A DNA stretch of 64,000 bases from Isoetes taiwanensis (GCA_021234155.1 JAJEKV010000010.1:11020511-11084510), one strand, 5' to 3'. Shown: positions 10,181-21,781, counted from the first letter of the stretch. The notes: generated by a model from the sequence alone, not told the origin. Made by a program: numbers and translations.

Positions 10181-12469
10181 TTTAATTTAAATGTGTTGGA
10201 CTCAATGGTTGTGTTAATTAATGTTAATGGTAGTTATGTGTTGGTTGTTGTATTAAAAAAAAATTTTGGGCCCTTCGGGCCCTAAAAAAAGCAAACATAC
10301 GTAAGAACATGTAAAACATGCAAAACATGTAGCCGGATATTAGGGCTACTTTATGGTTTCTGCATTCGATCTGCATTCGATGCATTCGATCATGGGAGCT
10401 TACCAAAATTACAATAAGGTGGTAGAAAATACGAGCATAGCAAATATTCTACTACATGAAGTAAATGAAATAAGTGAGAATGGAAGAATAAGCTTCAACA
10501 AATAATAACCAACTTTGCTGAATCTCGAAAAAATAATCTAGATTCAGGTTAACAAATATGAGCCAACTTTGCCAAATCTCAAAAAAGATTCTGAATTCTA
10601 GGCTATGTATCAAAGTTTCTTATTTTGATTTTCTTTCCCAAGCCTGTTAGATGACAAGAAAAGCCGCACATTGGCCATGCACAAAGCATGAGCCTAAAGT
10701 GCTAAAAAAAAGAGAAAACAAGAGCAAACAAGCAAAGAAAATAAAACAAAAGAAGTGTTACAAAGTCAAGTGCAGAACTCTTTTACTGCCCCTACATTAT
10801 AATGCCATTTTGCAGCACCATGATGTTATTGGCAGATGTTTTATTCTATAAAAACCTAATAGAACTTCATTCAAGACACCTGCAACAAGACCATAAATCA
10901 CATCTTGAACCTTACCATCTTCATGTCAATCAACTCGACAACGTGAACAATGCACAATATCAAATGATTGGCTGGGGTAAGGCAATTGCTTTGTTCCCAA
11001 AACTGCAACCATTGCAGGATTGCCACGCTCTAGAGAGAACTGTATTTGGTTTTCATGGCTGTCCACTGGAGCAAATGACATTGTCTGAATATTTAGTGGA
11101 AGAAGATATGCACCAAAGCTTGCCACTCCACATCCTACATCTAGAACTTGTGCAACCCCAGCTGTTAAAAAGTCCCCATTTCCATCAGTTATCATTCTTC
11201 CGAGCACAGATCATGAAGTCGGCCAATGTGATCGATCACTTTGCATGAATTCCCTACAATTTCCATAGCATGTTCTAAACTCAAGTCTTATCAAACACAT
11301 TTGCGAGGAATGCCTCTATATAGTCGATGATCGCCACGCTTTGAAGTGAGTACCACCACCTGGAAACCACATTCTAGATCCATTGGCATGTACCCAGTTC
11401 TGACCCCCTTTCACTTCTGCTAAGTGCGTATGATTGACATTGCTTTTCCACACAAAATCTCCTCGACCTATGTAAAGGAGGCTGCAGAATGGACAAACAG
11501 CATCTCGGATCAACACTTGGCCGTGAATATGAGTAGTGCTACATCTATAACTTCTGAACCATTGGCATGTACTCTTTCACAGAATTGGAATTCTTTTTCC
11601 ACGCCATGTATATTCAAACAAAACCTCGATCAACACTTGGCATCTATAACTTCTGAACCGCTCTACAGACCAAATTCTTCGCTCTATATTGAATCGTAAT
11701 TTGGCATCTAAAATATCAACAAAAGTAATGACGGGATGAATGATAGGAGAGGATGCTGGATAGAATTTGGTCACATTACAGAGCAAGGTATTGCTTCAAA
11801 GAAATAATAGGACAAAACCCGATAACCCGTGAAGCGACTTGATGAAATCGCTCTAACCGGTTTTTTTTCAGGTGATCGCCACAAAGCAGGATTTCTTCAA
11901 TCGTCCCAAGAACCCTAAAATTCCACGAGATTGCCTTTTGTTTACGCTCAGTCAGAACAAAACCTAAGGCATGTGTCCATCCATGCTTCTAAACGTAGTA
12001 TTCGGTTTCAAGCCCGAGAAAATCCTGTGTTACGGTTGTATCCAAGGACCTAGCTCTGCTGGAAAAGACCGAGACCACTTCGGGCATCTCTGTTTATCAG
12101 AAAAAATGATTCAGATTCTACCGAAAATCATACTACTCCTCAATAACGCAAAACAAAAAGAGAATTTCTTAGTTCGCAGGCTGCTTCATCTTCGGAAAGT
12201 AGTGCAGCGATCGACCAAGACCCTAATATAGGCTGCAAACAAACCCTAAAGCTAAGCTATCGAGCCCTGCATGCCTTTAGATTTTTCCTTTTTTTTTTTT
12301 TTTTTTTTTTTAAACATGGGTCAAACCATTGGCAATTGCCATAAAAAAACATGAAACTGTATGCGCACTCTAGATGTACGCATTAGTACATCCACGAGAT
12401 TACACAACCAAATCATATAAAAACCTTAGGGAAAAAAGTATAAAAATACAAAAACAACCCCCTGTTATA
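10181..12469. other. Insertion in copy I relative to copy III
   Basis: Copy III passes from the sequence matching 10175 to the sequence matching 12470 within about 80 bp (61890-61965). Copy I has about 2.3 kb of extra DNA here, holding the methyltransferase pseudogene and a long poly(T) run (about 12291-12310). Ends are not sharply defined. Apart from the pseudogene I see no gene. Confidence 0.55.
10866..11516 (-). pseudogene. Fragment of a plant PMT-type (Methyltransf_29) methyltransferase
   Basis: On the minus strand, 11516-11320 reads [18 protein letters not shown] and [10 protein letters not shown], and 11207-10929 reads [34 protein letters not shown] and HCSRCRVD. These are hallmark blocks of the Golgi pectin-type putative methyltransferases (QUASIMODO-like family); DVGCG is the SAM-binding loop. 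The conserved Trp after RVD is a TGA stop (10926-10928), then HEDG leads to a GTAAG donor-like site. There is a frameshift right after GGGTHFK, where the other frame continues with DYIE, and more stops lie between the two blocks. It is a broken partial gene. Part of the upstream block is also duplicated around 11500-11690. Confidence 0.8.
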
Positions 12470-12880
12470 ATGCTACATATTGATGTAGCCATATCTAGTG
12501 TTCGTTGGGAACGGATGGAAGTGCCATTATCAGAGCTCTATATTCTGCTTTCTCATATGAGCCTTACGAGAACTCTTCTTAAGGAACCATGACTTCATAG
12601 AGGATCTCATTAAGGGCCTCCCATGGATTAGATATATGTTGTTCTTTAGAAAAGTTACTTGCTAAATAGTATATGTGTATATTTCTTGCTTTAGCATATG
12701 TACATATTTCTGCATTATCTATATGCATTCTCCTTGAGATAGAAATTATAGAATCACTATTTATTTTATCACATGTTATTACTAATCCATTCATTAGCCC
12801 TTGTTGGCCTTTTGAAATGTACAAGCTACGACAAGCATTATCTATTATGACAGATGTAAAATAACCCATTACATGATTTG
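12470..12880. repeat. Dispersed repeat copy I, distal part
   Basis: Matches 61965-62370 of copy III with few differences (GATGTAGCCATATCTAGTGT onward). Confidence 0.85.
12579..12869 (-). CDS. Unrecognised open frame shared by two repeat copies
   Basis: A 96-codon minus-strand frame beginning MGYFTS and containing GLVITCDKINSDSIISISR. The paralog at 62385-62182 encodes nearly the same residues upstream of a frameshift, starting a few codons earlier. The protein is not recognised. Conservation could simply reflect recent duplication of the repeat, so coding status is doubtful. Confidence 0.3.
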   Translation of the reverse strand: MGYFTSVIIDNACRSLYISKGQQGLMNGLVITCDKINSDSIISISRRMHIDNAEICTYAKARNIHIYYLASNFSKEQHISNPWEALNEILYEVMVP

Positions 12881-13070
12881 AGTTTGAAGCCTTAACCTTT
12901 ATGATAATCTAAAAAACAAAAAGAGGGGGAGGGGGTGGAAGGAGGCAATTTTGAAACCAATGAAGTGCATATATTCTAAATAACAAGCAACAAAGCACAT
13001 GTTTGCATTTATTTGTCAATTAAGCATATGATATGTCTTTATATGCCTAATATCTTATGGCATGCGATGT

Positions 13071-13433
13071 CTAGCACATATTAACTTCGGCAGTAGTAGA
13101 ATAAGGGGATTCATCTAGGGCCAACCATCGATTGACATTAAATCGCTTGGCAGCAGCTCCATCCTTTGAGACATCTATAAAGTTCAAATACCACCCAGGT
13201 TTGTCGCCGGTATTATCATGCCATACACGCATGTGACAAATTCCATGAATGCATGCACCTTGCATAGTGAAGGTATCATAGTTGCACTTCTCAAAGTCAT
13301 TACGATTATGAGCATTTAGGTTGTTGAAAGTCACAGATTGACTAGCACCATTATAAAATTGTACACTTACGTTGGCATCTGTACCGGCATTTCCTCGACA
13401 ATCGGTCTTGACAGCGATTGAATAAGTGCAACC
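13071..13433 (-). CDS. Last exon of a PLAT/LH2-domain plant stress protein
   Basis: About 120 codons read CTYSIAVKTDCRGNAGTDA, GWYLNFIDVS, NRWLALDESPY and end in C before a TAG. This follows the plant PLAT-stress family (PLAT1/ATS3-like): a beta-sandwich PLAT/LH2 domain in small secreted or ER proteins linked to abiotic stress. An intron 3' splice site (TTGCTATTGCAG) sits directly upstream at 13434, so this is a downstream exon. The expected first exon with the signal peptide is not recognisable upstream before repeats begin at 13733. The frame is intact and the conserved cysteines are kept. It is the least damaged host-like coding sequence here, but as an exon without a visible partner it may be an orphan or have a long first intron. 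Confidence 0.75.
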   Translation of the reverse strand, partial: GCTYSIAVKTDCRGNAGTDANVSVQFYNGASQSVTFNNLNAHNRNDFEKCNYDTFTMQGACIHGICHMRVWHDNTGDKPGWYLNFIDVSKDGAAAKRFNVNRWLALDESPYSTTAEVNMC

Positions 13434-13732
13434 CTGCAATAGCAAATACCTTAGACACGAAAAGAGGAAAATGGCCTAAAAAACACAAGCCCCATCATTA
13501 GCAATACATGCATATGCATTCCAGGGTGAAAGCATGTTGTAGTGGAACAAAAACGTGCATTTTAGCACCACATTTTTGGGTGCTAAGTGTGGTGGGAACT
13601 ACCGAATTTGTAGTGGGAGAGGCAGTTATTTTTTCAAAAATACACATGATTACTTATTCAAAATTTTGTCCTTTCAGTCTTATTCAGGCTTATTCAGCAA
13701 TGTACACGATCATTTTCCTTGGTAGGGGAATC
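13434..13732. other. Non-coding stretch upstream of the PLAT exon
   Basis: Probable intron sequence of the PLAT gene. I see no credible first exon, repeat or RNA gene. Confidence 0.4.
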
Positions 13733-13785
13733 AGCAACCTGGACCGTAGGATCGATTACATATAATTCCCAAAGCCATGTTTGAT
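13733..13785. repeat. Inverted copy of the CCTACGG repeat
   Basis: The reverse complement of this segment matches 16925-16975 (CATGGCTTTGGGAATTATAT, then ATCGATCCTACGGTCCAGG). It stands immediately before the L1 LINE. Confidence 0.8.
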
Positions 13786-15455
13786 AGAAGGCCTTCATAG
13801 CAGTTTGCAAGCAGCAAAAGAAGAGGGAACAATAACAGGTTTATATCTCCCTACAAATGACATGATTGATCAGTTCTTAAATGGGCATTTTGCAGATGAC
13901 ACCTTCTCCTCTTCCTCTTAACCATGGACCTCCAATCGATTAATCATGCCAAGGAGATTTTAAATGCCTTTGGAAACCTTTATGGCTGCAAGATTAATCC
14001 CACAAAATCCAAGATTATCTCTCATAACCCGGATCTTGGGGCTCAGGCTGCCACTCTCCTTGAATGCAGTTTTAATCCCCCAAATGTTCATTCTAAGATT
14101 TTAGGCATACCTTTCGCCATCCGATCTAACGGTGCTGAATTATGGAATAACATCATCGAGGAATTCTACCACAAAGTCGACACTCTGAACTCAAAGTTCC
14201 TTTCTAAAGCTGGTCGGGCAATCCTTGCCAACTTGGTCATTGCCTCAACCCATGTTTATCAATCCTCCTTCATTCTTGCTCCCAAATATGTATACAGAAA
14301 GCTACAAGGAATTCTTGGAAGATTTATCTCCTGTGGTAGCAACAGAAAGTGCTGGACTCCAGTCTCTATGGAAGAATGTTGCAAACCCAGGTCTATGGGA
14401 GGATTAGGCATCATCAATACTGAGAAGCATGCTACAGCCCTGGCAGCAAAGTATCTCTTCAGGGCCATCACCGACAACATCCAGCATCCGGTTACAGTCC
14501 TTATCAAGCACTACATCCTCAAATGCAAACCATATGACTGGAACATCAAAATGTTGCTCCCTGATGCAGCCTTTTTTGAATTCCAGATCCCTAACAATTG
14601 TCCTCCCTTGATAAGGAAATGGATTATGGCTTGGAAGCAGGTAAAAGGAATGTATTCATGGGAAAAAGGCATTTCCCTTTCTCAAAACATATTCTGGAAT
14701 CCTTACCTCCTTGGAGAAAACAACACCCATTGTCTTATCAGAAATTTCCCAGATCAAGCGAAACTGTGGCAAGAAAAAGGTTTGATTACAATTTCGGATT
14801 TTCTATTCCTTTTGATTCCTCCATTATCAAGAATGAAGATGATAACAGCAGATCCCTTTATAACGCCATCCTCAACTATATTTCTCAAGCAGAATGGAAT
14901 AACAGCGACATCACTTGGCAATTTAAAGTGAAACTCCTCTTTAAAGTAAAGGAGGCATACAAGTATCTTATGAAAGACCAAACGATGAGTATTCACCTCA
15001 AATGGGGAATATCCCAGGAGCGTTGCAGATCCAACCATAAGCACCTTTGGAAATCTCCAATCAATCCCAAAATCAAAGCATTCATTTGGCAATTATGGCA
15101 TAAAAGCTTAGCCACAAATTGCAAGCGCTTCAGCTGTAACTTCTCAAATTCCAATATCTGCCCCAGATGTCTCTCTTATGCAGAAAATGAAGACCATTTA
15201 TTCAGATCCTGCTTTTGGTCCCAACAGACAATTGAGATCTCATCAGAAGCTCTGCTTCTCAATCTCTCTCTGGAGAGTCCTGAAGCCGATTTCTTTATAC
15301 CAAACTCTCCCAGACATTGGAGCTTCTATATCCTTCTCTGGAGAATCTGGAAGGGCAGAAACAAGCTGGTTTTCTGCAATGAAATAATATGGCCTCAAGC
15401 CATTCTCTCTCAAACCAACTATGATGTGTCTTGGATTTATAAAATTAACTCATAA
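13786..15455 (+). pseudogene. L1 LINE ORF2 C-terminal part: end of RT and zf-RVT domain
   Basis: The first frame reads EEGTITGLYLP and then the catalytic FADDT (about 13885-13903). One frameshift follows, after which 13924-14790 runs open (GCKINPTKSK, LGIPF, SKAGRAILANLV, GGLGIIN, all typical of plant L1 RT thumb regions). A second single-base frameshift near 14800 moves to the frame of 14800-15455, which carries LWKSPINPKIKAFIWQLW and CPRCLSYAENEDHLFRSC, the zf-RVT zinc-binding domain of plant LINEs. Two frameshifts and a missing N-terminus make it inactive. Confidence 0.88.
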
Positions 15456-16056
15456 GCTCACTTATTTTGCAGGAAAATTCTTTTTCATGAGCAGACGGAT
15501 CTCCTTCCCAAACAAGAAGTATGAGGACATTCAGAAATGGGCAGCTGATTTCTTGACAGGCTGCTCCTTCCATCATTTCAAAGAAGGCTGTGACTGCATT
15601 TGCTCGTGTGCCCTTCAGCCGGATCTGAAGAGAGAATTTATTTGCCAGATCCAGAATTTGTCCTTGTCTTTACAAAGGGGCCGGACCCCCTAGACGATGC
15701 TGGCTACTCCTCTGGTTAGGTCCAAAAGGTCCTGACTCTGTCAATAAACTTGATGCAGCTGCTCGACATCATGATGAAGACAACTCAAAACTCTGATAAA
15801 CTCTGTTATCTTTATTTCAGAGCTTTCGGTTTCTGCTTTACAACCTCTTTTTTCATTAGAAAACTGTCATAGTTAATTCCCGTTTTCTTTTATGACATCC
15901 TTCTATGGTGTCTTGAAAAATTGGATATACCTCTGTTTTAAAAGCCTCATTTTTCTGGAGGCTAGTTTTGGGTGGACACTCCCCGTATAAATAGTCATTT
16001 TTGTTCTCTTTTCAAAATTATAAATATAATACCATCCTTCAATCAAACAAAAAAAA
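13786..16056 (+). mobile_element. 5'-truncated plant L1-type LINE
   Basis: It begins inside the reverse transcriptase domain and ends in a short A-rich tail (CAAACAAAAAAAAG, about 16045-16056). I find no clear target duplication. Truncation removed ORF1, the endonuclease and most of the RT. Confidence 0.8.
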
Positions 16057-16680
16057 GAGTAGCTATTTCAAAGATAACTAAAAGCTTGGGCTAAAGCAAG
16101 AGGATATTGGAGAAATACCTTGGAAAATTATCAAAAAGCTCTGGTATAATCTAAGATTTTGCAAGTTTTAGCTCTCTCTTTTGGTGGCTAACCTCAACAT
16201 GGCATTGCCATCATTTATTGGTCAGGTTGTGCCGTTAATATCCAAGGTGAGCCAGACAGGAAAACAGAGTTTACGTTTTCTTGCAGATTCCTCTTGAAGG
16301 GGTTTCGCTTCAGGTTTCCATTGCTTTTTTGAAGGAGGAATTGCGTTCAAAGCTGCATTATCAAACCTGGGGATTATTTTACCATGTCAATTGTATTCTT
16401 CTATCTCTGCTTATCTCATGGCTTTTAGGTTATCATGGAATATTTTTAGACCATTCAATTTTATTATTGTGCTGCACACAGTTAAGATAATATGTTTCTG
16501 TATTTTACTCTTACCATCAGATTTTGCTATATAGAAGTTAAACCTAATAAAAGCATGTTTTTTAATACGATGGAAACTGTGGAGAATGAGTTGGTCCTCC
16601 AGTAACATGGTCAATATGTTTGGCATTCTTTTTTTTTTAATAAATATATCATATCATATCATAACATATATATGTTCTTA
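15456..16680. other. LINE 3' UTR and gene-free sequence
   Basis: 15456-16056 is the LINE 3' untranslated region; an open frame up to 15693 is not conserved coding. 16057-16680 shows nothing I can identify. Confidence 0.5.
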
Positions 16681-16699
16681 TGTTTGTAACGCTCAATCC

Positions 16700-17001
16700 G
16701 ACCGTTGATCCGAGATCCTACGGCTCACGCGGCTTTGGGAGGTTTGGTACGGTGCATATATGTTTGTCGCGGCTCACGTGGCTTTGGGACATATCCTACG
16801 GCCCAGATGGCTTGGGAGTTTGTTTGTAGCTTATGTGTAAGCGATCCTACGGTCCAAGTTGATTTGATCCTGATCGTCGGTCCGAGATCCTACGGCTCAC
16901 GTTGCTTTGGAACACATCCTATGGTAAACATGGCTTTGGGAATTATATGTAATCGATCCTACGGTCCAGGTTGATTCGATCACAACCTGGACCGTAGGAT
17001 A
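16700..17001. repeat. CCTACGG repeat cluster with terminal palindrome
   Basis: Several diverged copies of GATCCTACGG(C/T)(C/T) with GGCTTTGGGA alternate over 300 bp. It ends in an inverted repeat (about 16961-17000) in which ATCCTACGGTCCAGGTTG is followed by its reverse complement after about 10 nt. Helitron B begins at the end of this palindrome. Confidence 0.75.
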
Positions 17002-18878
17002 TCTTCTTATATTATAAAGTTTTAGCGTATGTCTTGCATCAAACCCTAATTTAGATAGTTGAGATCGTCTGATTGCATTTGAAGGCCGAGATTTATCGCA
17101 CAACTTCCCACCACCATGATTGGCCATGCTCTGATCTCTTAAGAGGAAAGGGAAAATGGCAGAGAAGGGCAAAGTGAGAGGCAAAAAGGCACGGGCAAAA
17201 GGGAAAGACGGAGAAGGAAAAAGGAAAGGGAAAAGAGCACGAAAAAGGGAAAGAAAAAGAAAGGGAGAAAAAGGAAGGAAAAAAAGACACTATGAAAAGG
17301 AAAAGGGGGAAAGGGTGAGGACAGAATAAGGGAAAAGAAAAGGGGAAAGGAGGAAAAGGAAGAAAAAAGGGGCAACGGAAAAAATGTGAAGACGAAAAGG
17401 GTGACGGAAGGGAAAAAGGGGAAGATAAGAATGGTGGAGAGAGGGAAAAAAGGGCATGGAAAAATAGAAAGGGAAGGAAAAAGGAAAAAGGAGGCGAAAA
17501 AGGGCATGAGGAAAAGGGAGAGGGAAATGAGAGAGGAAGGAGAAAGTGGCACGAGAAGAGGAAAAGGGTGAGGAAAGGAAAAAAAGAAAGGGAAAAAGAG
17601 ATGGAAAAAGGGAAAAGGGAAAAGGGAAAAGTGAAAAGCAAAAAGAGAACAGAAAACATGGAATAGAAAAAGAGGAAAAGGGAAAGGGGAAGAGGGTGGG
17701 AAAAGGAGGAAAAAGGGCATGTGAAAAAGGTGGAAAAAATGGAATGGAAAAAGGTGTGGGAAAATGGAAAGGAAAAGAGAGAAGGAAAAAAAGGGTGGAA
17801 ACGAAAGAGGAAAAGGGCATGGAAAAAGAGAAAAGGATGAAAAAAAGAAGGAAAAAGGAAATGGGAGGCGAAAAGGGAAAGGGGAAAGAAAAAAGAACAC
17901 GAGGAATAAGGAGGGAAAATGGAAAAGAGGAAGGGAAAAAGGGCACGGAAAAAACTGGAAGAGGGAAAGGGTGAGGAAAGGGTAAAAATAAAAGGAAAAA
18001 GAGCATGGGGAAAGGGAAAAGAAAAAAGAAAAAGGGCAATAGGGACGGGAAAAGGGGAAGAGGGTAAGGAAAGGCGAAGAAAAAAAGGCAAGTAAAAAAA
18101 AAGGAAAAAAAAGGGAATGGAAAAATACATGGGAAAAAGGGAAAAGGAAAAATGAAAGAGAAAGGGAAAGGGAAAGGGAAAGAGAAAAGGAAAGGGGGGA
18201 GGAAAGAGGAAAAGGGCACGGGAAAAATGGAAAGGGTGGGGAAATGATGAAAAAAGAAGGAAAGGGAAAAGGAAAAATGGAGGCGGAAAGGGGGGAAGGA
18301 AAGGAAAAAAGGCATGAGAAAAAAGGAAGAAGAAAATGGGAAAAAAGAGACATGAGATAAGAAGAGGGTGAGGAGAGGAAGAAAAACATTAAAAAAAAGG
18401 TGGGGAAAATGGAATGCAAAAAGGGCATGAGAAAAGGGAAGGGAAAAGAGAAAAGCAAAAGGAATGGGAAAAGGAAAGGGAAAAAAGAGCATGAGAAAAA
18501 TGGGAAGGGTGGAGAAAGGTGAAAAGGGAAGGAAAAAAGCCGTCAAAAAAAGGGAAAGGGAAAGGGAAAAATGAGAAGGAGAAAAGGAAGAAAAAGAGGA
18601 GGGAGAAGAGGGTAAAAAAAAGAGAGAGAAGGAGAAAAGTAAATGTGCAGGGAAAATAAGAAAAGGGAAAAAAGAAAGTGTGTAAGAAAATGAGGAAAAA
18701 AGGATATGCAGGATAGAGCAAAGGGAAGGTTATCAAATGCACAAAAACCTCTTATAGCCTAGCAATGATGGACTTGGTTTCTATTATATTAGATGTATAA
18801 AAATGAGTCTGAGCTGAATAGGTTTCCATCCACAAATGTTCCCAATATTTGCCCAGCAACGCTGGGCACCATTACTAG
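17002..18878 (+). mobile_element. Helitron B, non-autonomous
   Basis: Begins TCTTCTTATATTATAAAG after an A and ends with hairpin GCCCAGCAACGCTGGGC (18851-18867), ACCATTA, CTAG (18875-18878) before a T. Almost the whole 1.9 kb interior is the polypurine tract. No Rep/helicase frame is present. The 5' terminal base could be 17002 or a few bases later, since the following TCTTATATTATAAAG also resembles family termini. Confidence 0.8.
17140..18722. repeat. 1.6 kb polypurine tract
   Basis: The plus strand is almost entirely A and G in short GGGAAAAGG-like blocks. It is punctuated irregularly, about every 40-130 bp, by GGGCATGAG, GGGCACGG or AGAGCATG, which look like decayed minisatellite unit starts. 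Long open frames of more than 400 codons on the minus strand (only F, S, P, L) are a by-product, because a C/T-only strand cannot form stop codons. Confidence 0.92.
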
Positions 18879-18909
18879 TTACTAGTAATAGTGCCCAGCG
18901 TTGCTGGGC
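18851..18909. repeat. Tail-to-tail Helitron 3' ends forming a 59 bp palindrome
   Basis: The 3' end of B (plus) and the 3' end of E (minus) face each other with three bases (TTA) between their CTAGs. The result is a near-perfect inverted repeat with about 29 bp arms and one mismatch, each arm itself containing a hairpin. Confidence 0.9.
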
Positions 18910-19280
18910 ATAAGTTGGGTACATATAGATGACCAGAGAGAAGAAAAGAACCACATATAATTAACTTTGCAATCTTGAGATAAGCCTCACTTGGAATATA
19001 TTATAGACTTTAGAGCTTATTCATTCTACTATGAAAATTTATTATACATCATAGTCGCTAATTTTGCACTTTTTTAGGACAGGTCTTAGCATGAAGGATT
19101 TTAAAGTTTGTCTCTTCTTTTTGCATTTATACACTCATCCTTTATTATAAAGTTTTAGTGTATGTCGTGCATAAAACCCTAAAATTTTGACGGCTCAGAT
19201 TTGATCTTTAATTTAGTTCGACGGGCCAGATAGCCCGTTGTTTTTTCTTCTCGCTCTAGCCGTTTAGGGTTCAATGGGTG

Positions 19281-19430
19281 ATGTCTGCAGCTATAGCAGT
19301 TTTGGCAAGAGTGCATGCAGGATTCGATTCCTTGCGGTCTGCTAAAACTAGGCATAGAATTTTCGGCCAGCCTAGGGAGCTGCTATGGCAGGCAGGAACT
19401 CTTTCGGGGAGCCGAGAATCTGCATTCTAA
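19281..19430 (+). pseudogene. Exon-like ORF with transit-peptide-like composition
   Basis: About 49 codons starting MSAAIAVLARV, rich in A, R and S and poor in acidic residues, as in organelle-targeting peptides, ending at TAA. It probably descends from the first exon of a captured host gene. Further exon-like pieces lie at about 19870-20100 and 20541-20580. The gene is not identified. Confidence 0.25.
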
Positions 19431-21748
19431 GTCATGTTTGGTTTTCTTAGCTCAACGGTGCAGAGGCAAACAAAAGCAACAGATGGATTAGTCCAGAAAG
19501 ATTGTGCCACCACATTCTTGAGCAACGGAAGCACAGTGACTTTCTGCTTCAACGCCAACCTCTGCTTCCATGGAAAACGCAGCTTCCTGGCTGCCGGTAT
19601 TGCTCTCTTCTTCTCGATACTTCTGCATCTTCCTATAAAATAAGCTACATTTCCTCTTTCACATGCATTCTCAAGCTTCACATGCATCGAGTGGCCCTCT
19701 CGCCCCCTGGCCAAAAACAGTGCCTTTTTGATTCCCAAGAAGCGAAAGCAACAATGGATAATCTTCGTGCAGCCACTATCGGGCCAGGTGTGAGATGTAT
19801 AGCAGAGGTAAAGCTTCAAATCCAGATAGCCCCTAGTTTTCTTCTCGGGCTTTTCCACGTTTTAGGGTAGCTATGTCGAAATCAAAATCATAGAGGATGT
19901 ATTGGCAGCTACAGTGCTTCTGTGGGAATGCCCAGGAGAAGATGATGCAGATAGAGAAGGAGATGATGCAGATTATTCTAAGAAATAAAATAAACAAAGG
20001 GCTTTATCAACAACGACATCTACAGATCTGCCATGACTCTTTCGCTTTGGCGATGGTCCCTCGACCAAAGCCGAGAGAGTATTCAGTGGGTAATCGCTTA
20101 TGTTCAAATTAAACAAATTTCTCCGACCAGAGCTTTCGTGATGCTAAATCCTTCTACTTGATCTCAAGTCTGCAGCTTGTTATAGGTTTCGATGGTGTCT
20201 CGTGATTCAAAGCTTACCTTAGAATGGCTCTCATAAGTCTTAAGGGTCTGTGGCATGTTGAATCGTATTTGTATCTTATTCTAAGGCCGAGGTATGGCAG
20301 ACTGATTCCTTGTCACCATGTTTGATATACTTTTACCCTTATTTTTTTGGTGCCTTATTTTGCTGCAGCTTATGAGGAGTCTCTGCCACTCTAAGCAAAT
20401 GTCGCCATCATACCGCCAGGGTGAATCCAATGAGGGTATCTCAATGAGGGTATCTGCTGGGTGTTTCTTGAATGTGGATGCCCCTTTTCATTGATTTACT
20501 TATTTGTTTCGTAATTTATATTTCGTATCTCTTCCAACAGCCTCGAAACTAGATGCTGCTGACAAAGTTAACATTCAAGTAAGATTCACTTTCGATTCTC
20601 TGTTTTTCTAATTTTTGTCCATGGAAGCGAGGTTTTAATCTTATGAGCCCACATCTATTCTCAAGGAACAATCTTGAATTAGAAATGCAAAGGATCAATA
20701 TGGTGCAAATTTCCTTCCTTATAGAAGAGATCACCATGTTCAAGGGTCTACAGACCGCTTCTCCAATGGGCTTCTCGCTGTTGATTTTCTCGGTAAATCT
20801 CTCATGTTCTTCTCTTTCCTTTGATCTTATTGTTTATATATGTAACTATTTCCTTTTGAGGTATTCTCGCGAATTTTGCGACTTCTAAGTTGGGATTGCC
20901 ATATTTCCCTCGCTTTTATCTCCGATCTTCGATTATTCATGGAATAAATTTTGCAACAAATTGGTGGCCCCCAGTATGTTTAGACTCTACATCGGTTGCT
21001 TTGGTAAGAAGTTACTTGATAAAGTTTTAACAAACGCCTTAGATTGGCTTAATCATCTTTGTGATTCAATCTTCCTGGATTTAAAGTAGCATATCTAGAC
21101 ATGTACGATTTTCTTCTGCAGATCAGTCTGAATTATGATAAGCTTGGAATTTGATGAAAAGAAAAGTCATCGATAACAATGATATGAAAAGGGCCTACAA
21201 AAGAATCTACCACTACAATGATTGGTGCCTAAGTTGTCCAAAGACAAAATAAGATTTGTTTATTAACTAAGCCATGTAGGTCGCACTTTCCGCACCAAAA
21301 AAGTTTATTTATTAAGCCATGTAGGTTGAATTTTTCGCTTTTATTGCATTGTTACAATTTGCTCACATGTTTGCGCTTGACAAATTTACTTTAGGATTAG
21401 AAGATGTTAGGCGTTTGTGAAGCAACATGCATAGTAGATGCCAAATTTGCACTTAACTTATAGTTGGAGATTTTAAATATTTGAATCCAATGCAACTTTC
21501 CCATTTGTGTCTTTCCATGTCACATTCCTAAATGGTGTGACATTCCTAAATGGTGCAGTCTTGCAAAACAATGCAGTCCATATACAAAAGGCATATAGGT
21601 GTGCAAAACGCATATAGGTGTGAACAACCAACAATTAGAGGCAACAATGTCATTCGTGAGGTTCATATAGATGTGGACAACCAATTATTAGAGGCAACAA
21701 CAACAATCTTAAGGTTCATAGAGGTCTGTATTTAGTGCCCAAACATTG

Positions 21749-21781
21749 CCCAGCAACGCTGCACATCATTTCTACTAAGCT
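21749..21781 (+). repeat. Degenerate Helitron 3' end inside C
   Basis: GCCCAGCAACGCTGCAC followed by ATCATTTCTACTAAG: the hairpin has lost pairing and no CTAG remains. It is a relic of an older terminus. Confidence 0.55.

Noticed and set aside
10802-11248. Plus-strand 148-codon ORF
   Set aside because: It is the antisense of the methyltransferase exon on the minus strand.
17093-18742. Minus-strand ORFs of 345, 439 and 418 codons
   Set aside because: They consist almost only of F, S, P and L, because the strand is a C/T tract where stop codons cannot form. They overlap in all frames and are composition artefacts.
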